From the NCBI RefSeq assembly GCF_040869045.1, contig NC_090319.1, positions 385,965,601 through 386,029,600 on the forward strand: a stretch of DNA of 64,000 bases, written 5' to 3'. Positions 1-10,825 of the stretch are shown here, one piece after another (the stretch's first letter is position 1; every line of letters begins with the position of its first letter). The position numbers and the translations under genes were made by a program. The notes under the pieces were generated by a model. That model did not search any database, was not told the DNA's origin, and saw nothing but the letters and a program-made list of their open reading frames with translations. The DNA comes from Eurosta solidaginis. Lineage: Eukaryota; Arthropoda; Insecta; Diptera; Tephritidae.

Positions 1-218
1 CTGAAAATTTATACATTGATACAACCTTGAAATAAATTAAAAATACATTCAATTGTTTGTATCGTCACAGGACTCTAATGGAATTTGGAAATGTACGTAA
101 ATAAGCATTGTACTTCTTTTCCATTAACAAATCTCTGTGTCGTTTTTTTTTAAACTATACTCAAATCTCTGTATGTATGAACAAATGCATTATGAACTAA
201 ATATCTATGTATGCATTA
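1..218. other. AT-rich sequence, nothing recognised
   Basis: No open frame, RNA gene or repeat that I recognise. The stretch is AT-rich with short homopolymer runs. Confidence 0.5.
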
Positions 219-374
219 GTGTGTCCCGAAAACATTTATTTGGGGTTTACTTAACCAGACCCCTCAAAATTTGCGGTTTTAATCGCATGTTACGAAATAA
301 TCTTTAAAAATGATATATGTACATCTACAGATATCTTTAGAGCTCACCAATCATCAAAGTTAAATAAAAAAAAT

Positions 375-733
375 TAAGCACTTCCTTTATATAAATGGAC
401 AAAAATCAGCGAAAAATGTCTCCTTATATAAAGACATATTCTTGCTAAACTTTGATTTTTAAATTTTGACATAGAAATTGCAAAAATATTTAGATTTAGA
501 TTTCATTAGGACAATAAAAGTGGAGCACACATTACTTGGATTGTTGGAAAGTTGGTAGGTAAGGAGCTATTATTCGGCAATCAATTGCGCTTCACCTTTA
601 TATTTTTACTTCTCATAAATATTTTTGCAATTTCTATATCAAAATTTAAAAATCAAAGTTTAGCAAGAAAATGTCTTTATATAAGGAGACATTTTTCGCT
701 GATTTTTGTCCATTTATATAAAGGAAGTGCTTA
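375..733. repeat. Foldback: 118-bp inverted arms around a 123-bp spacer
   Basis: Bases 375-492 are nearly perfectly complementary to 616-733, starting TAAGCACTTCC on the left and ending GGAAGTGCTTA on the right. The A-rich and T-rich flanks extend the pairing by about 15 bases with a small indel. It codes for nothing convincing. The structure fits a foldback MITE, but I see no clear target duplication. Confidence 0.8.
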
Positions 734-734
734 C

Positions 735-1170
735 AATTTTTTTTATTTTATTTTTATTTTCTCCTTTGGTCCTTTGTCACACCGTCTTATCCTATCTGTA
801 AAGTTTTACAGTTGTAGCTCAATGAGAACGTACATAAATAGCAATCCGGAAATTCCCTCCGCTTCGTACGATTTTTCTAAATATATCATCCCGTGCGCCC
901 CCTAGCCAATCTTTTCGTATCGTGTCATCGGCTGTCATCGACCTCTGAGATAAGTTTGAAATTTCAAGTTTCTAGCTCATCGAGAAGTTACTTAAAAGCT
1001 GGTTTGAAAATTTTCAAATTCTTATCTAATTATTTCGATCCGTGCGCCACCTAACGGATTTTTTTCCTTTTGTTGCATTGCCATGGTGTTCTAACCTATG
1101 TGTAAAGTTTCACGTTTGTAGCTCAATGAGAAGTTCCTTAAAAATCGATTGCAAGATTTGTATGAAAAGC
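735..1170. repeat. Degenerate tandem repeat, period about 150 bp
   Basis: A block around 'GTAGCTCAATGAGAA' recurs near 813, 971 (as CTAGCTCATCGAGAAG) and 1118. Each copy is followed by an AAAA-rich stretch, and two copies by CCGTGCGCC(C/A)CCTA. About three diverged units; origin unknown. Confidence 0.55.
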
Positions 1171-1269
1171 GGACAAACATTCAACAGACCTAATAGGAAG
1201 TAAAAATATTGTCGTTGTTGCAAACAGTCACTCAACCTACGATCTATTGTAACCTATTATATTTTCTGC

Positions 1270-1492
1270 ATTCTTAAAAATGTTTTATGCCGACTCCGAA
1301 CGACATCTGCAAGGCAGATAGATGAGTTTTCACTGAGAGCTTTTCATGGCAGAAATACACTTGGAGTGCTTTCCAAACATTCCATTGAAAAACCTTATTT
1401 CTAAAATTATGATGTTGCTTTGCCCGGGGCGTGAACCTAGGATCTTCGGTGTAGTAGGCGAAGCACGCTACCACCACACCACGGTGGCCGCA
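1270..1492 (-). mobile_element. tRNA-derived SINE, family 1, 5'/3' partial
   Basis: On the minus strand it begins with a tRNA-like head: GCGGCCACCGTGGTGTGGTGGTAGCGTGCT contains a pol III A box, and the region ending near 1420 holds a GGTTCACGCC B box. The body (TTTTCATGGCAGAAATACAC and ATGCCGACTCCGAACG-type motifs) is shared with copies at 6010, 12725, 31952 and 63640. The distal tail is missing here. The head has lost tRNA folding capacity, so it is not a working tRNA gene. Confidence 0.8.
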
Positions 1493-2149
1493 TAAATTTC
1501 AGCTGACATATTAAAATTACTTAGTTCTACATACATTCATAGGTCTAAAATAAGCACGAAGTTTCAACGTTTTAACCCTTTCCAGTTTAAACTTTTTAAA
1601 ACACCACGTTCACTTTACCAACAGAGGTAGGTATTTTCATCGCACAAAAAGTAATTTTTATGTTACAACGCACAGCTTCGATTTTTATACATACTATGTA
1701 TTTTAAGAACAAATTTTTAGATAATGACCTCGACGTGTAGTGAAACTACTTTTAATATTGGGACCATACAAGGAACTTGGCCATAGGTAGTTACCCACAA
1801 TAAAGGATGCCATTAAATTTATTTGATATGCTAAGCACGAGTTGAAGTTGAAGTATAGTGGCAAGGACCCATACAATTCAGACATATATTCAATTGTTTA
1901 TGAGAAAATCAAATTTGGACTAAAGATTCGATTCCTCTTGTTTCTAAAGAACGAGGTATTTAATTGATGAAAACTTGTTTCGGAAATTACCTGTTGTTGA
2001 AAAGATACCCTCAAGCCAAACAAAATCATAGCTATGAAAACAAATTGAAGTGTTTTTAGAGTCATCTGAAAAGCTCCTCTACGTTGCAGCTTGCAAATGC
2101 TCTTCATTTGAATATTGTAAAAGAAAATTCTTATTAAAGAGAGACGTTT
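1493..2149. other. No recognised feature
   Basis: Only short frames with no recognisable protein and no RNA gene or repeat in common with the rest of the window. Confidence 0.5.
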
Positions 2150-3245
2150 CTTGTTGGATCAAAGATGTGACAGAAAAATGGTCATTAGCTTAGTTGATAA
2201 GAAAGAAACGGCTAGATTAACGAAGCGAAATCAGAGAAAAGTTGAAGAGTCAATGAGACAAATAAAACTTTGTACTCAAGAAGCAGGTATTATCTCAGAA
2301 AACGTATATGAAAATTTAATGCGTGAATCATCTTCGGAAACATGTTCAATTCGGTACATAAACCACCAGTATCGTCGGCAAACGGAATACATTGCCATTG
2401 CCAGCATTTGCAAAGGTGTGTGACAGATATGGGTTATCGACGCGATCAGCAGCTGCCTCTGCGGTTTTAGCTGACTAATAGATCAAAACTCATAGATCAG
2501 TTTCTAAAACACGGCTTTGGAAAATATTGAACATACTGACATAAGAAGTATTTATTTTGATGGCCGCAAAGCCACCAACCTAGAAAAATTTCGCATTCCA
2601 GATGGTTTACGTCCGCAAGTCGTATTGTCGGACTATATATAAGTACTCCTAATCCATCAGAAAAATTGAAAATGTTAGTTAAATGTGGGGTAAAGTATAC
2701 TCCTTTTACAACTAATTATGTACTTGCGATTTTAACCGGCAAATCTAAAACCTATTGGGGATTCTGCTATCGAAAGAAATGCCGTTTTGCCATCCAGAAA
2801 CATTATTATAAACATGTTATTTGATTATAGGGACTACATTCGGCATCTAGCATTACAAAGAATAATAAAAGTCAGAGAGGCAGAAAATAGTTCTAAAAGA
2901 AGATTACCAAAAGCTAACTTTTGCGCTAGAGATTACACTGAAAATATTTTGTGGAACGAAGGTCCAGTTACAGCTCCGTCGGTTCTTCGAAATATTTCAA
3001 ATGAGAACCTCAAAATCATGTTGAAAAATAAAAGATTTGAATTAGAAAGATGTGTTAAACTGGTTACAGAAGCCTCACAAAGAGTAATTCGTGCTACTTC
3101 TAGAGATGGTTTTATTAGAACCAGATTGCAATCCCGAGCAGGAATGCCAAGTTTTCGACAGAAAATATGTCTCAGCTCTAATTTTTTTAAATTAATCGAA
3201 TACAATGGTTTATTTACATTAATTTTTTTGTACTTGAACGACTGA
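2150..3245 (+). pseudogene. Fossil of an uncharacterised transposon-associated protein family
   Basis: Several plus-strand frames together give a decayed protein. 2151-2423 is a basic region. About 2400-2470 reads CDRYGLSTRSAAASAVLAD before a stop. About 2548-2636 reads YFDGRKATNLEKFRIPDG. 2787-3245 ends with ERCVKLVTEASQRVI and RDGFIRTRLQSRAGMP. These blocks and their order match, from memory, a protein family found in many insect, crustacean and cnidarian genomes, often in multiple copies, with no assigned function. Stops and frame changes between blocks show it is dead. Whether it is the transposase of the surrounding candidate element is inference. Confidence 0.6.
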
Positions 3246-3369
3246 TCTTAATAATCAAATATCCTTTGAATATTACATTTTCTCGTTATCTGTATTCAAT
3301 CACGCATTTTTGATACGATAGTGTAGCTCGAAAATAAATGTACCCCATACATAGACGGGACACCCTAGT

Positions 3370-4084
3370 ATGCATGTCTACCTACCTACCTGTCCTTTTG
3401 TGGGTTTTCTACCTTAAATTTGTGTTATTGCTTTACTTCTTCCCGTTCTTCGTTTTTCTTATGGACATCACAGGTTATTAGTTTATTTATTTTTTGCTTT
3501 TGCCTGCCATCTTCAATACTTTGCTGAAGTATGAAGGTTAAAGGCAATTGAAGAGGTAAAGTACGACAACGACATTTGACCTCCTGCCAAGCAACTTGTT
3601 ACATTCCAACGTCATCATTCGCACGTACAGTGGCATACGCGAAAAAGATACTCACTCGAAGCACAAAAAGCGTCTTTAATTTAATTGTGTGTAACAATTT
3701 TCACGTTTTCTTGTCAATGTGTTGTCTAGACACGAGAAACTTAGTTTTTGAATAATAATTAAATATATACATAGTTACATATGTAGGTGAGTTTAACCGA
3801 TGTGTAGTCATGTGCCCAATACAATCGGTTACCCATAGAACTGCGAATGCGGAGTTGTTCAACCAGTTTCGCACAGATATTAGGAAAACAATGGAAATGA
3901 AGTACAAAACCCGCAACAAGCATCTTGACAATCTTATCATCAAGAGAAATGGCAAAGAGACTGTCGAAAAAATCGACCCACAATTTCACTAAATGTTTTG
4001 TAAATTGTTTAACAACTCTTAGCTACCGAGCAGAAAGCATGCTAAACAGAGCAGTGCTGCGCCTTATCCAATAGCCGCGACCAC
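3370..4084. other. No recognised feature
   Basis: AT-rich sequence with short unrecognised frames only. A small frame at 3810-3992 has no family resemblance that I can name. Confidence 0.5.
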
Positions 4085-4246
4085 TCATAAATTGTCATCA
4101 GTATCCCCTAACGGGAGTCAAAGGAAAGTTGCTGTTCCAACAGGGGTGGGCCAGAGTGAGAGGGGTGTTAGGGGCGTTGGTTTCACATTACAATTTAAGA
4201 GGTTGGTGTCATGTGGGGACAAATTGCAAGTTGGACATACATCGTG
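4085..4246 (-). pseudogene. C-terminal fossil of a non-LTR retrotransposon polyprotein
   Basis: Read on the minus strand, 4246-4184 gives HDVCPTCNLSPHDTNLLNC, a C-x2-C...H...C zinc-knuckle-like motif typical of the tail of jockey-like reverse-transcriptase polyproteins. The frame continues with a PLTPLSLWPTPV block and ends at a stop at 4085-4087. One internal stop, and a frame break just upstream of the motif, show decay. The tail is short of the reverse transcriptase itself, which is not present here. Assignment to a tephritid jockey-like family rests on the motif and on memory of this tail. Confidence 0.65.
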
Positions 4247-5230
4247 TTTTTGGGGGGTTGATTCTGGGTAGGTGTCTTCCTAGGGAGAGTGCTTTCCTCT
4301 CCTGCGAGGTCAGGGTATTTACTTTTAAGAACGGGGCCGCCGAGGAATCCCTGGAATAGATGTCCGACTCCTTTTTGTGGATTTCACTGAAGACCTGTTT
4401 GTGTTTTTTTCTTCATACGGCTGTCTTCTCAGGTGCCGTATTTCCTCATAATGCTTACTGAGGTGACTTTTAAGCCCTTGGGAGGTGTGGTCTCAATCAG
4501 ATGTCTGTTATTCCACAGAAACTGTTTGCTCAGCATTTTGTTTCTCTCCCTAATGGGGAGTACTCTCGCCTCACTAAGTATGTGGTGTTCTGGGGACATA
4601 AGAAGACAGCCCGTAGCGGTTCTGAGAGCAGTGTTTTGACAGGCCTGTATTTTCTTTCAATGAGTAACCTTTAGGTTTGGTGACCATATCGGGGACGCGT
4701 ATCATGCAAGCGGCTGGCCAATTGCTTTGTAAGTGGTTGTTATTGTTGCGGCGATAAGGACACTCCCCGAAGGTTTTGGGGAGTGTTATCGATGTTGATG
4801 GGGCTTTGCCGTATGCAGATCCGGTACGTTCCGGTACCCAGCCCGACCAAATCGGGAACGATTTGTTATGACCACATGCGACCTTCTAGGCCATACCGCC
4901 CTCCCACCCCCTAGATCGATGCGGAGTTCGGGGTGGCCAGAGCCTCGGCTGTTAATGAAACAGGATTCGCCGCGGATAGGTGAGGTTGACAATTGGGTTT
5001 GGAGAAGCTATATATTATGCTGGCAACCTGAAAAGGTTGCGCTACACAACCCCTTGAATCTGGTATTTTAGTAGCCGCTTACGACAGGCATACCTACCGC
5101 GGGTATATTCTAGCTCCCTAACCCGCTGGGGATGCGTTTTAAACCTCTTTGGCGGTGATGGTAATTGGAAACGTGCTGTGTTTATGTTTGTGTGCGCGTC
5201 TGTTGAACTCCATCTAGCTTCGTCAACCAT
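4247..5230 (-). repeat. Interspersed repeat linked to the non-LTR fossil
   Basis: GC-richer than its surroundings. It contains a small hairpin (ACTCCCCGAAGG...GGGGAGTG near 4770-4789) followed by TATCGATGTTGATG. Fragments of the same sequence recur at 5755-6000, 14873-15024 and 37600-37735, so this is a dispersed family. It abuts the retrotransposon C-terminus and is probably part of the same element or composite. No intact frame. Confidence 0.55.
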
Positions 5231-5754
5231 CAGTATGTTGCTGCTGATTTTTATTTAATAGCTACGCAAAGATTCAATAACAAAATCACAAATATCATAC
5301 TCGTATTTCCATAAATATTCATAGTACTTGTCTTAAATCACAGAATATTAAACATATAATCAGCTTGTATTTGAACTAGAAGTAGAAGCTAATGAGAATT
5401 ACACGGACGTATCAGTGCGATGCTGTAGACGCAACAATTAATGTAGTGCGAGTGGGGCAGTGACTATGAAATTCGATTCGTCATTGTTTATTTGAGGTCG
5501 AAGCGTTGTTATTGTAATACTTTTTTGTTGCCACCACCAATTTATTCCACAAAGCATTCATTTTACCGAAATTAATTAAAGATACCTTTCATTACTGTTG
5601 TTGTTTTAAACGCAAAAACTACCCCTAAAAGTTTAAGAAGGCTATTAATTTTATTATTGAATATATTGAATTGATTTTTTGATATTAGTGCTGCCGGCAT
5701 ACTCTCAATATAACGACACAAATTACAAAACTGTTGATTTGAGCTTAGTGACCA
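5231..5754. other. No recognised feature
   Basis: AT-rich sequence without a recognisable frame or repeat. Confidence 0.5.
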
Positions 5755-6000
5755 ACCATTTTGTTCTTTTTGTAATGATAAGGAGTCTTATCGATGTTGG
5801 TGGCCTTTTGTCGGATATTGATCTGGCACGTTCGGGAAAATAGCACCACTTATGTACTGGCACGACCATCACGAAAACCATTTGATATGACAACCTCGCC
5901 AGAGCCACGACTGCCAAAAAATTGGGTTCGCCACGGGTAGGTGAGATTGGGTAAGCTAGAAGAAGCAGGCGACCCCTTGATAGGGTCACACTATACAACT
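5755..6000 (-). repeat. Fragment of the repeat seen at 4760-5050
   Basis: Shares TATCGATGTTG, GGATATTGATCTGGCACGTTC and GGTTCGCC(A/G)CGG(A/G)TAGGTGAG with 4780-4985, with deletions. Same orientation as that copy. Confidence 0.65.
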
Positions 6001-6009
6001 ATATATAAA

Positions 6010-6345
6010 TGTAAGGCGCGATAACATCCATAGGGATTTAAGGTCGAGCTTCTCTTCCGATTTGCGTCGTGCTCTTCTTTTTTCCTATAATTTGGCGGGA
6101 TCGGACCTATTTGTTTTTTGCCGACTCCGAACGGCATCTGCAAGGCAGATCAGTTTTCACTTGAGACTTTCATGGCAGAAATACACTCGGAGTGCTTGCC
6201 AAAAACTACCAAGGGGCGACCCCGCTGAGGAAAATTTGCCTCTAATTGAAAAAACTTGTTTTCAAAATTTTTTTTTGATTTGCCCGAAGCGTGAACCCAA
6301 GGTGGTAGGCACGCTACTATTCCACCACGGCGGCCGCCGCCAATC
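6010..6345 (-). mobile_element. tRNA-derived SINE, family 1, near full length
   Basis: The minus-strand head (GGCGGCCGCCGTGG...GTAGCGTGCC) lies at the right edge, and the body and the AAATGTAAGGCGCGATAA tail at the left edge. Same body motifs as the copies at 31952 and 63640. The A-box region is altered and the B-box region reads GGGTTCACGC. No obvious target duplication was found by eye. Confidence 0.8.
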
Positions 6346-6851
6346 ACAGGCTTTATCGAAATGCATCTGGATCGCATAAATATAACAAAATAAGTATGAC
6401 GCTAAATTTTTAGTTATAGAATATTTTCTCTGAGAAAAAAGCTCGCAATGTGTTTTGAATTCGAAATCAAAACAAGACAGCGTATACAATTTTTGCGATT
6501 TTAACAGCATAAGTGTGACAAGAAAAAATTAAAATTTAGGTACATTCGATTATTGAATACAAAAACAAAAACGTTTAAACAGCAATATATCGGCACTCTG
6601 ATGTTTGGGAATGTACCTAGACTTTTGTAGCAATCATGGCGGAACGATACAAGGTGGCAGCATGGTGACATACCTACAAACATAAATAAAAATTTCATGT
6701 ACTTTGTTTTTGTAAATTCGATGGACAAATGTGAAAATCGTACTGCACCGGAAGTTGATGTATCAAATCAAATAAAAAAAGTTTATAATCAGCTGTCCCA
6801 TGCTGCCACCTTGTATCTTTGCGCCATGGTAGCAATATAGGAGTATTACCA
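6346..6851. other. No recognised feature
   Basis: AT-rich; short unrecognised frames only. Confidence 0.45.
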
Positions 6852-7420
6852 TGATACAAAAAATGGAGGTAGTTCCATTTCGTGTGACGTTAGCCACTTG
6901 ACTTTTGCGGGGACAATGACAATTTCACCAAAAGAAGCTACCAGATTGAAAATGTTACGAATTTTTCTAATTTTGATGGATTTCATATTAACGAATACGA
7001 CTAAATTACTTTCATAGTTATTTTAAATAAAAAAGCAAAAAAAAAAAAATGAGCCCCATTCCTTCGAAATATTCTAATACGAAATATCAGCCTAGAAAAG
7101 AAGGTTTTTAATAAGATTTTCTAGCTCCCGAAAATTGTTTTGGTGAAAGAAACATGAATCGAAGTATGCAACGCAAGGGGAATATAGCCTTCTTAAGTGT
7201 CCGTACGTTTGCTCAGAACATGTTGACAAAACATACACGTTTGTCAATTGCTTGCTAAAGGAGGTCCTTATAAACCGACACCGTAATTTCTTGTATAATT
7301 GTATTTATTGTATAATTCAAGCGCTGCGCCTTAGGAGGGAATTTTTAAACCATTTTTTAGGGAGAACATTACCCTGTAGCTCTGCAGGTTAGCCACTAGT
7401 TATGCGAGTGTTTTTGCCCG
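6852..7420 (+). repeat. Inverted duplication, copy 1
   Basis: Homologous, in opposite orientation, to 10226-10825. The homology starts CATGATACAAAAAATGGAGG and stops at GTTTTTGCCCGTTG. Near 7154 it carries a short frame beginning MNRSMQRKGNIAFLSVRTF that is broken after about 34 codons by a one-base loss and a later deletion relative to copy 2. About 300 bp upstream of that frame are also shared, so the duplicated unit is more than coding sequence. Confidence 0.85.
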
Positions 7421-9136
7421 TTGCACCAGGGGTCACCTTGAGGCAGCCCCGCCTCTACACATTCTGTGCCCATTTAGCATTGACATAGATGTGTAGACAT
7501 TGGAGGAACATTTTTTTTCAACATGCCTTGAGAAATATCCACTGTAGTGGCATGATAATAGGGCCATGCTAGAAGAACAGGATTTTTCGTGTATTTCTTT
7601 TTCTGTCTAGGGGTCAAGCTGCCATATAGATATGAGTCATTAACCAACGTATGAGTCATTATCCACTATTTCTCAATAAAACTACATGTTTTACTGTATT
7701 CTCAATCGTTATATATGCACATAAATCATGCTAAAGCATATTATTATTGTCTCAGATGACCATTACGTTTCCATCCTAAAGGGAATTTCCATCTAGAAAA
7801 ACCACAATTTCGCCTTAAACAGTAACGGTATGGCAAAGCTTCTGGCAAAACAACAAACATTATGAAACTTCAAAAATCCCCAAATACGTCAAAAAATTTT
7901 GAGTGGAACTACTTTCTTTTTTGTATCATGAGTATTACATATATGATTTATGCAAAAAAAAAAAAAAAAAAAAAAACGATGTAACCGAGTTGTGACACTT
8001 TTTTAATATTGTCGGTGCAATTTGATAATTTTCGAGTCTAAATTCACGGGTATGGAAAGTTTAATAAAAAAATCCAAGAACTATGGACCCAACTTACATT
8101 ACGTGCCAAAAAGCGAACGTAAAATATGAAATGCAATATAAGTACTATTTGTAGCCTCGTGCATGCCAAAATATATAATATCATTTAATTAAACAAATAC
8201 TTAGTTACATTTTATCGAATCTAAAACTTGTAGTTCCACTTCGACGCTTTCTATGAACAAGCTAACGTCTTAACTCCCCGTACCCAGCGTTCTCACAACA
8301 TTCAACAATTGCGAGGCACACAACAAACAAACAGTGAATACAATTAATTACATTTTTTGTTTTTGTTTAAAAAAAGTAACAATTACGTTACGTTACTTAA
8401 AGCTTGCAATAGTTATTAGGTGATTCTCACTCTCCTCTCCTAAAGTAAAATCAAAGCTACATACATTATGAATACGGCGACACGGTATCTCCTCATTTAT
8501 TGTCAGCTTGATGCTTTGTATTTTTCTTGATTTTTACAACTTTTTCTTTTGCGACTATCTTTAAAATATTTTTTTTTGCCTTTGTTCAATTTTTCTATTT
8601 CATTTATGTTTTTTATTATTATTTCTAACTCGTTTTCTATCTTGTTTCGTATGTACTATGACATATGTTATTGTGCTAATACTTTGTTCTTAGTTCAGTT
8701 AGCAATATACTTAAGTTTCTTTCTACAATAACAATTTGTTGTTTGCTTACTATTCATGATACTTTGAATTACCGCTACTGCGAATTCGATGTTAGCCATA
8801 TTGGTTTTTGCTTGATTACTGAATGAAAAAAAAGTAACAGTATTTGGGAAAAGTTATGAGATTGCTATTGTAATTTTTGTGTCAACTATCTCACATGTTT
8901 ATTCTAGTGCTCTCTGTTATGTAATAACGGATTTGCTGTTTTTAAATTTACACTTTTTATTATTCCCCATCACGACTGACGAACGAAGAAATCGGCCCGA
9001 AAACAGAACGACGCTTTTATTAACTCACTAAAACTCTTCAAATTTTTATTCAATTGCTATCTTATGTATGTTTTCATCCCCTTGGTACTGTATTTCATAC
9101 CTGAGCCTCGTGAATTATTATCTTATTTATTAATAT
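7421..9136. other. No recognised feature
   Basis: AT-rich spacer between the inverted copies, with a 22-base poly-A run near 7955. No gene or repeat recognised. Confidence 0.5.
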
Positions 9137-9627
9137 TGTAACGAAATTAGTGAAATTCCGCTTATCTGAAACCTTCTGCTAACGTTCGAATCGCTAAACT
9201 GTTGAATAAATAACTCCAATATTCAATAATGCAAAGTGGCCTTTATTAGACTACTTTGAAAGTACTTTACAATAACACTTATACTTCACAACCAATACTG
9301 ATTACTGTCTACTCAGCTTCTGATGCTTTTATACTCTCTGTTACCTTGTCCGCATATTTCTCCAAATGTTTAGATGCTTCTTCTTCTGGAATCTCCTACT
9401 TGGTTACCAGCTATATGCGTGTGTATTTGTAGTTTATAGCCTCTCGCATAGCCATATGCGTGTGTATATGTGAGTACTAGTTCGGCTGATGATTACATCT
9501 GCGTGTGAGTTATCTCTTCGTTCCCTTGTATGTATGTATTTCGTAAATGATCATTAATGTGTTTATGTAGCTTGCTTTAATGTTTTTGTTGTTGTGCATT
9601 TATTTAGTGATGTGAAGATTCGCCACA
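9137..9627 (-). mobile_element. Solo LTR of an LTR retrotransposon
   Basis: The 491-bp unit begins TGTAACG and ends CGCCACA, with the TG...CA termini expected of LTRs, and is flanked on both sides by ATAT (9133-9136 and 9628-9631), a 4-bp target duplication. On the minus strand it has TATAAAAG at 9333-9326 and, about 85 bases downstream, an AATAAA signal at 9247-9242, giving the U3-R-U5 order and so the orientation. No internal gag/pol sequence lies on either side, so it is a solo LTR left by recombination. The 4-bp duplication suits a gypsy-type element, but the family cannot be named. Confidence 0.85.
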
Positions 9628-9889
9628 ATATTATCTATAAATGTGAGAGTTTGGATATTTGGTTGTTAAGATTTCTTGATATTTGGTTGTCCTTGTAACT
9701 CGAAACAGATGTTCTAGACAGCTTGACGGTTGGACAAACTTGTACACAGATAAATAGTCTAAAGAGAAGGGAGGGGTCCACGCTCTCCGACAACAGTTAA
9801 TTGTTATAAATTTTTTTTTTTTAAGTTTTTTGATCTTGACTAATAATATTCATCATGTAAATCGAGGTTAGAAATTTCGGAAAATAAGC

Positions 9890-10215
9890 AATGGGATTAT
9901 TTCAGGACTATTGGGGACCATTTCGAGAGTATACTCGATATAATTACGGGACTGTTTCGGGATTTTTGAAATGATTATTTCAGGTCCATTTCGAAACTGT
10001 TTTAAGGAATTTTGAGATAATTTGGGTGTTTTAGGACTAAATTCGGTGGTTTAGTACTATTTTCGGACTATTTCAAAATAATTTGGAAATTTTTTGTTTC
10101 CGTTTCGAACTAAGTATTTAAGTATAATTTCGGGACTAGTTTTCAATTTGGTTTTGGGACTATTTCGGGCATGCTTGTAGAATTATATCGGTAAATTTCT
10201 TTGTGGGTTATTTCA
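9890..10215. repeat. Degenerate GGGACTATTTCGG minisatellite
   Basis: Variants of GGGACTATTTCGGG recur at irregular 15-30 base spacing. It is the reverse complement of the CCGAAAT-type tracts at 38090-39240 and 62880-63535. Confidence 0.7.
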
Positions 10216-10225
10216 GGATTATTGT

Positions 10226-10825
10226 ACAACGGGCAAAAACACTCTCATAACTAGTGGCTAACCTGTAGAGCTACAGGGTAATGTTCTCCGTAAAAAATTT
10301 TTTAACAATTCCCTCCTAATGCGCATCGCTTGAATTATACAATAAATAAAAAAAATAAAAAAATGAGGACTTGTAGCCACTTTATCAAGAAATTGCGGTG
10401 TCAGTTTATAAGGACCTCCATTGAGCAAGCAATTGACCAAACGTGTATGTTTTGTCAAAATATTCTGAGCAACCGTACGGACACTTAAGAAGGCCATATT
10501 CCCTTGCTTTGCATACGTCGATCCATGTTTCTTCCACCAAAATTATTTTCGGGAGCTGGCAAAACTTATTAAAAACCTTCTTTTCATGGCTGATATTTCG
10601 TATGGAAATATTTCCAAAGCATGGGGTGATTTTTTTTCTTTTTTATTTAAAATAACTATGAAAGTAATTTAGTCATATTCGTTAATATGAAATCCATCAC
10701 AATTAGAAAAATTCGTAACATTTTCAATCAGGTAGCTTCTTTTTGGTGAAATTGTCATTGTCCCCGCAAAAGTCAAGTGGCTAACGTCACACTAAATGGA
10801 ACTACCTCCATTTTTTGTATCATGA
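10226..10825 (-). repeat. Inverted duplication, copy 2, with a 79-codon frame
   Basis: Reverse-complement copy of 6852-7420. On the minus strand it holds an open frame at 10497-10258 (MAFLSVRTVAQNILTKHTR at the start, basic C-terminus RRTLPCSSTG). The N-terminal codons seen in copy 1 are frameshifted here by one base, and copy 1 carries a different lesion, so an intact ancestor is implied. The protein is unrecognised; a basic, arginine-rich mitochondrial-type leader is one possible reading, unproven. Confidence 0.75.

Larger units (their letters stand above)
219..3369. mobile_element. Possible DNA transposon bounded by GTGTCCCG termini
   Basis: The left boundary reads TAGTGTGTCCCG and the right boundary, on the opposite strand, reads TAGGGTGTCCCG, an 11 of 12 match. 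Both are followed by a related ACATTTATTT block, and both have TA next to them, as Tc1/mariner-type target sites do. The interval holds the fossil coding region at 2150-3245 near its right end, plus a foldback and a SINE that would be later insertions. The short match and the distance make this tentative; the two ends could belong to separate small elements. Confidence 0.3.

Noticed and set aside
4868..5071. Short frames on both strands in the GC-richer repeat
   Set aside because: The sequence is an interspersed repeat with broken relatives elsewhere in the window.
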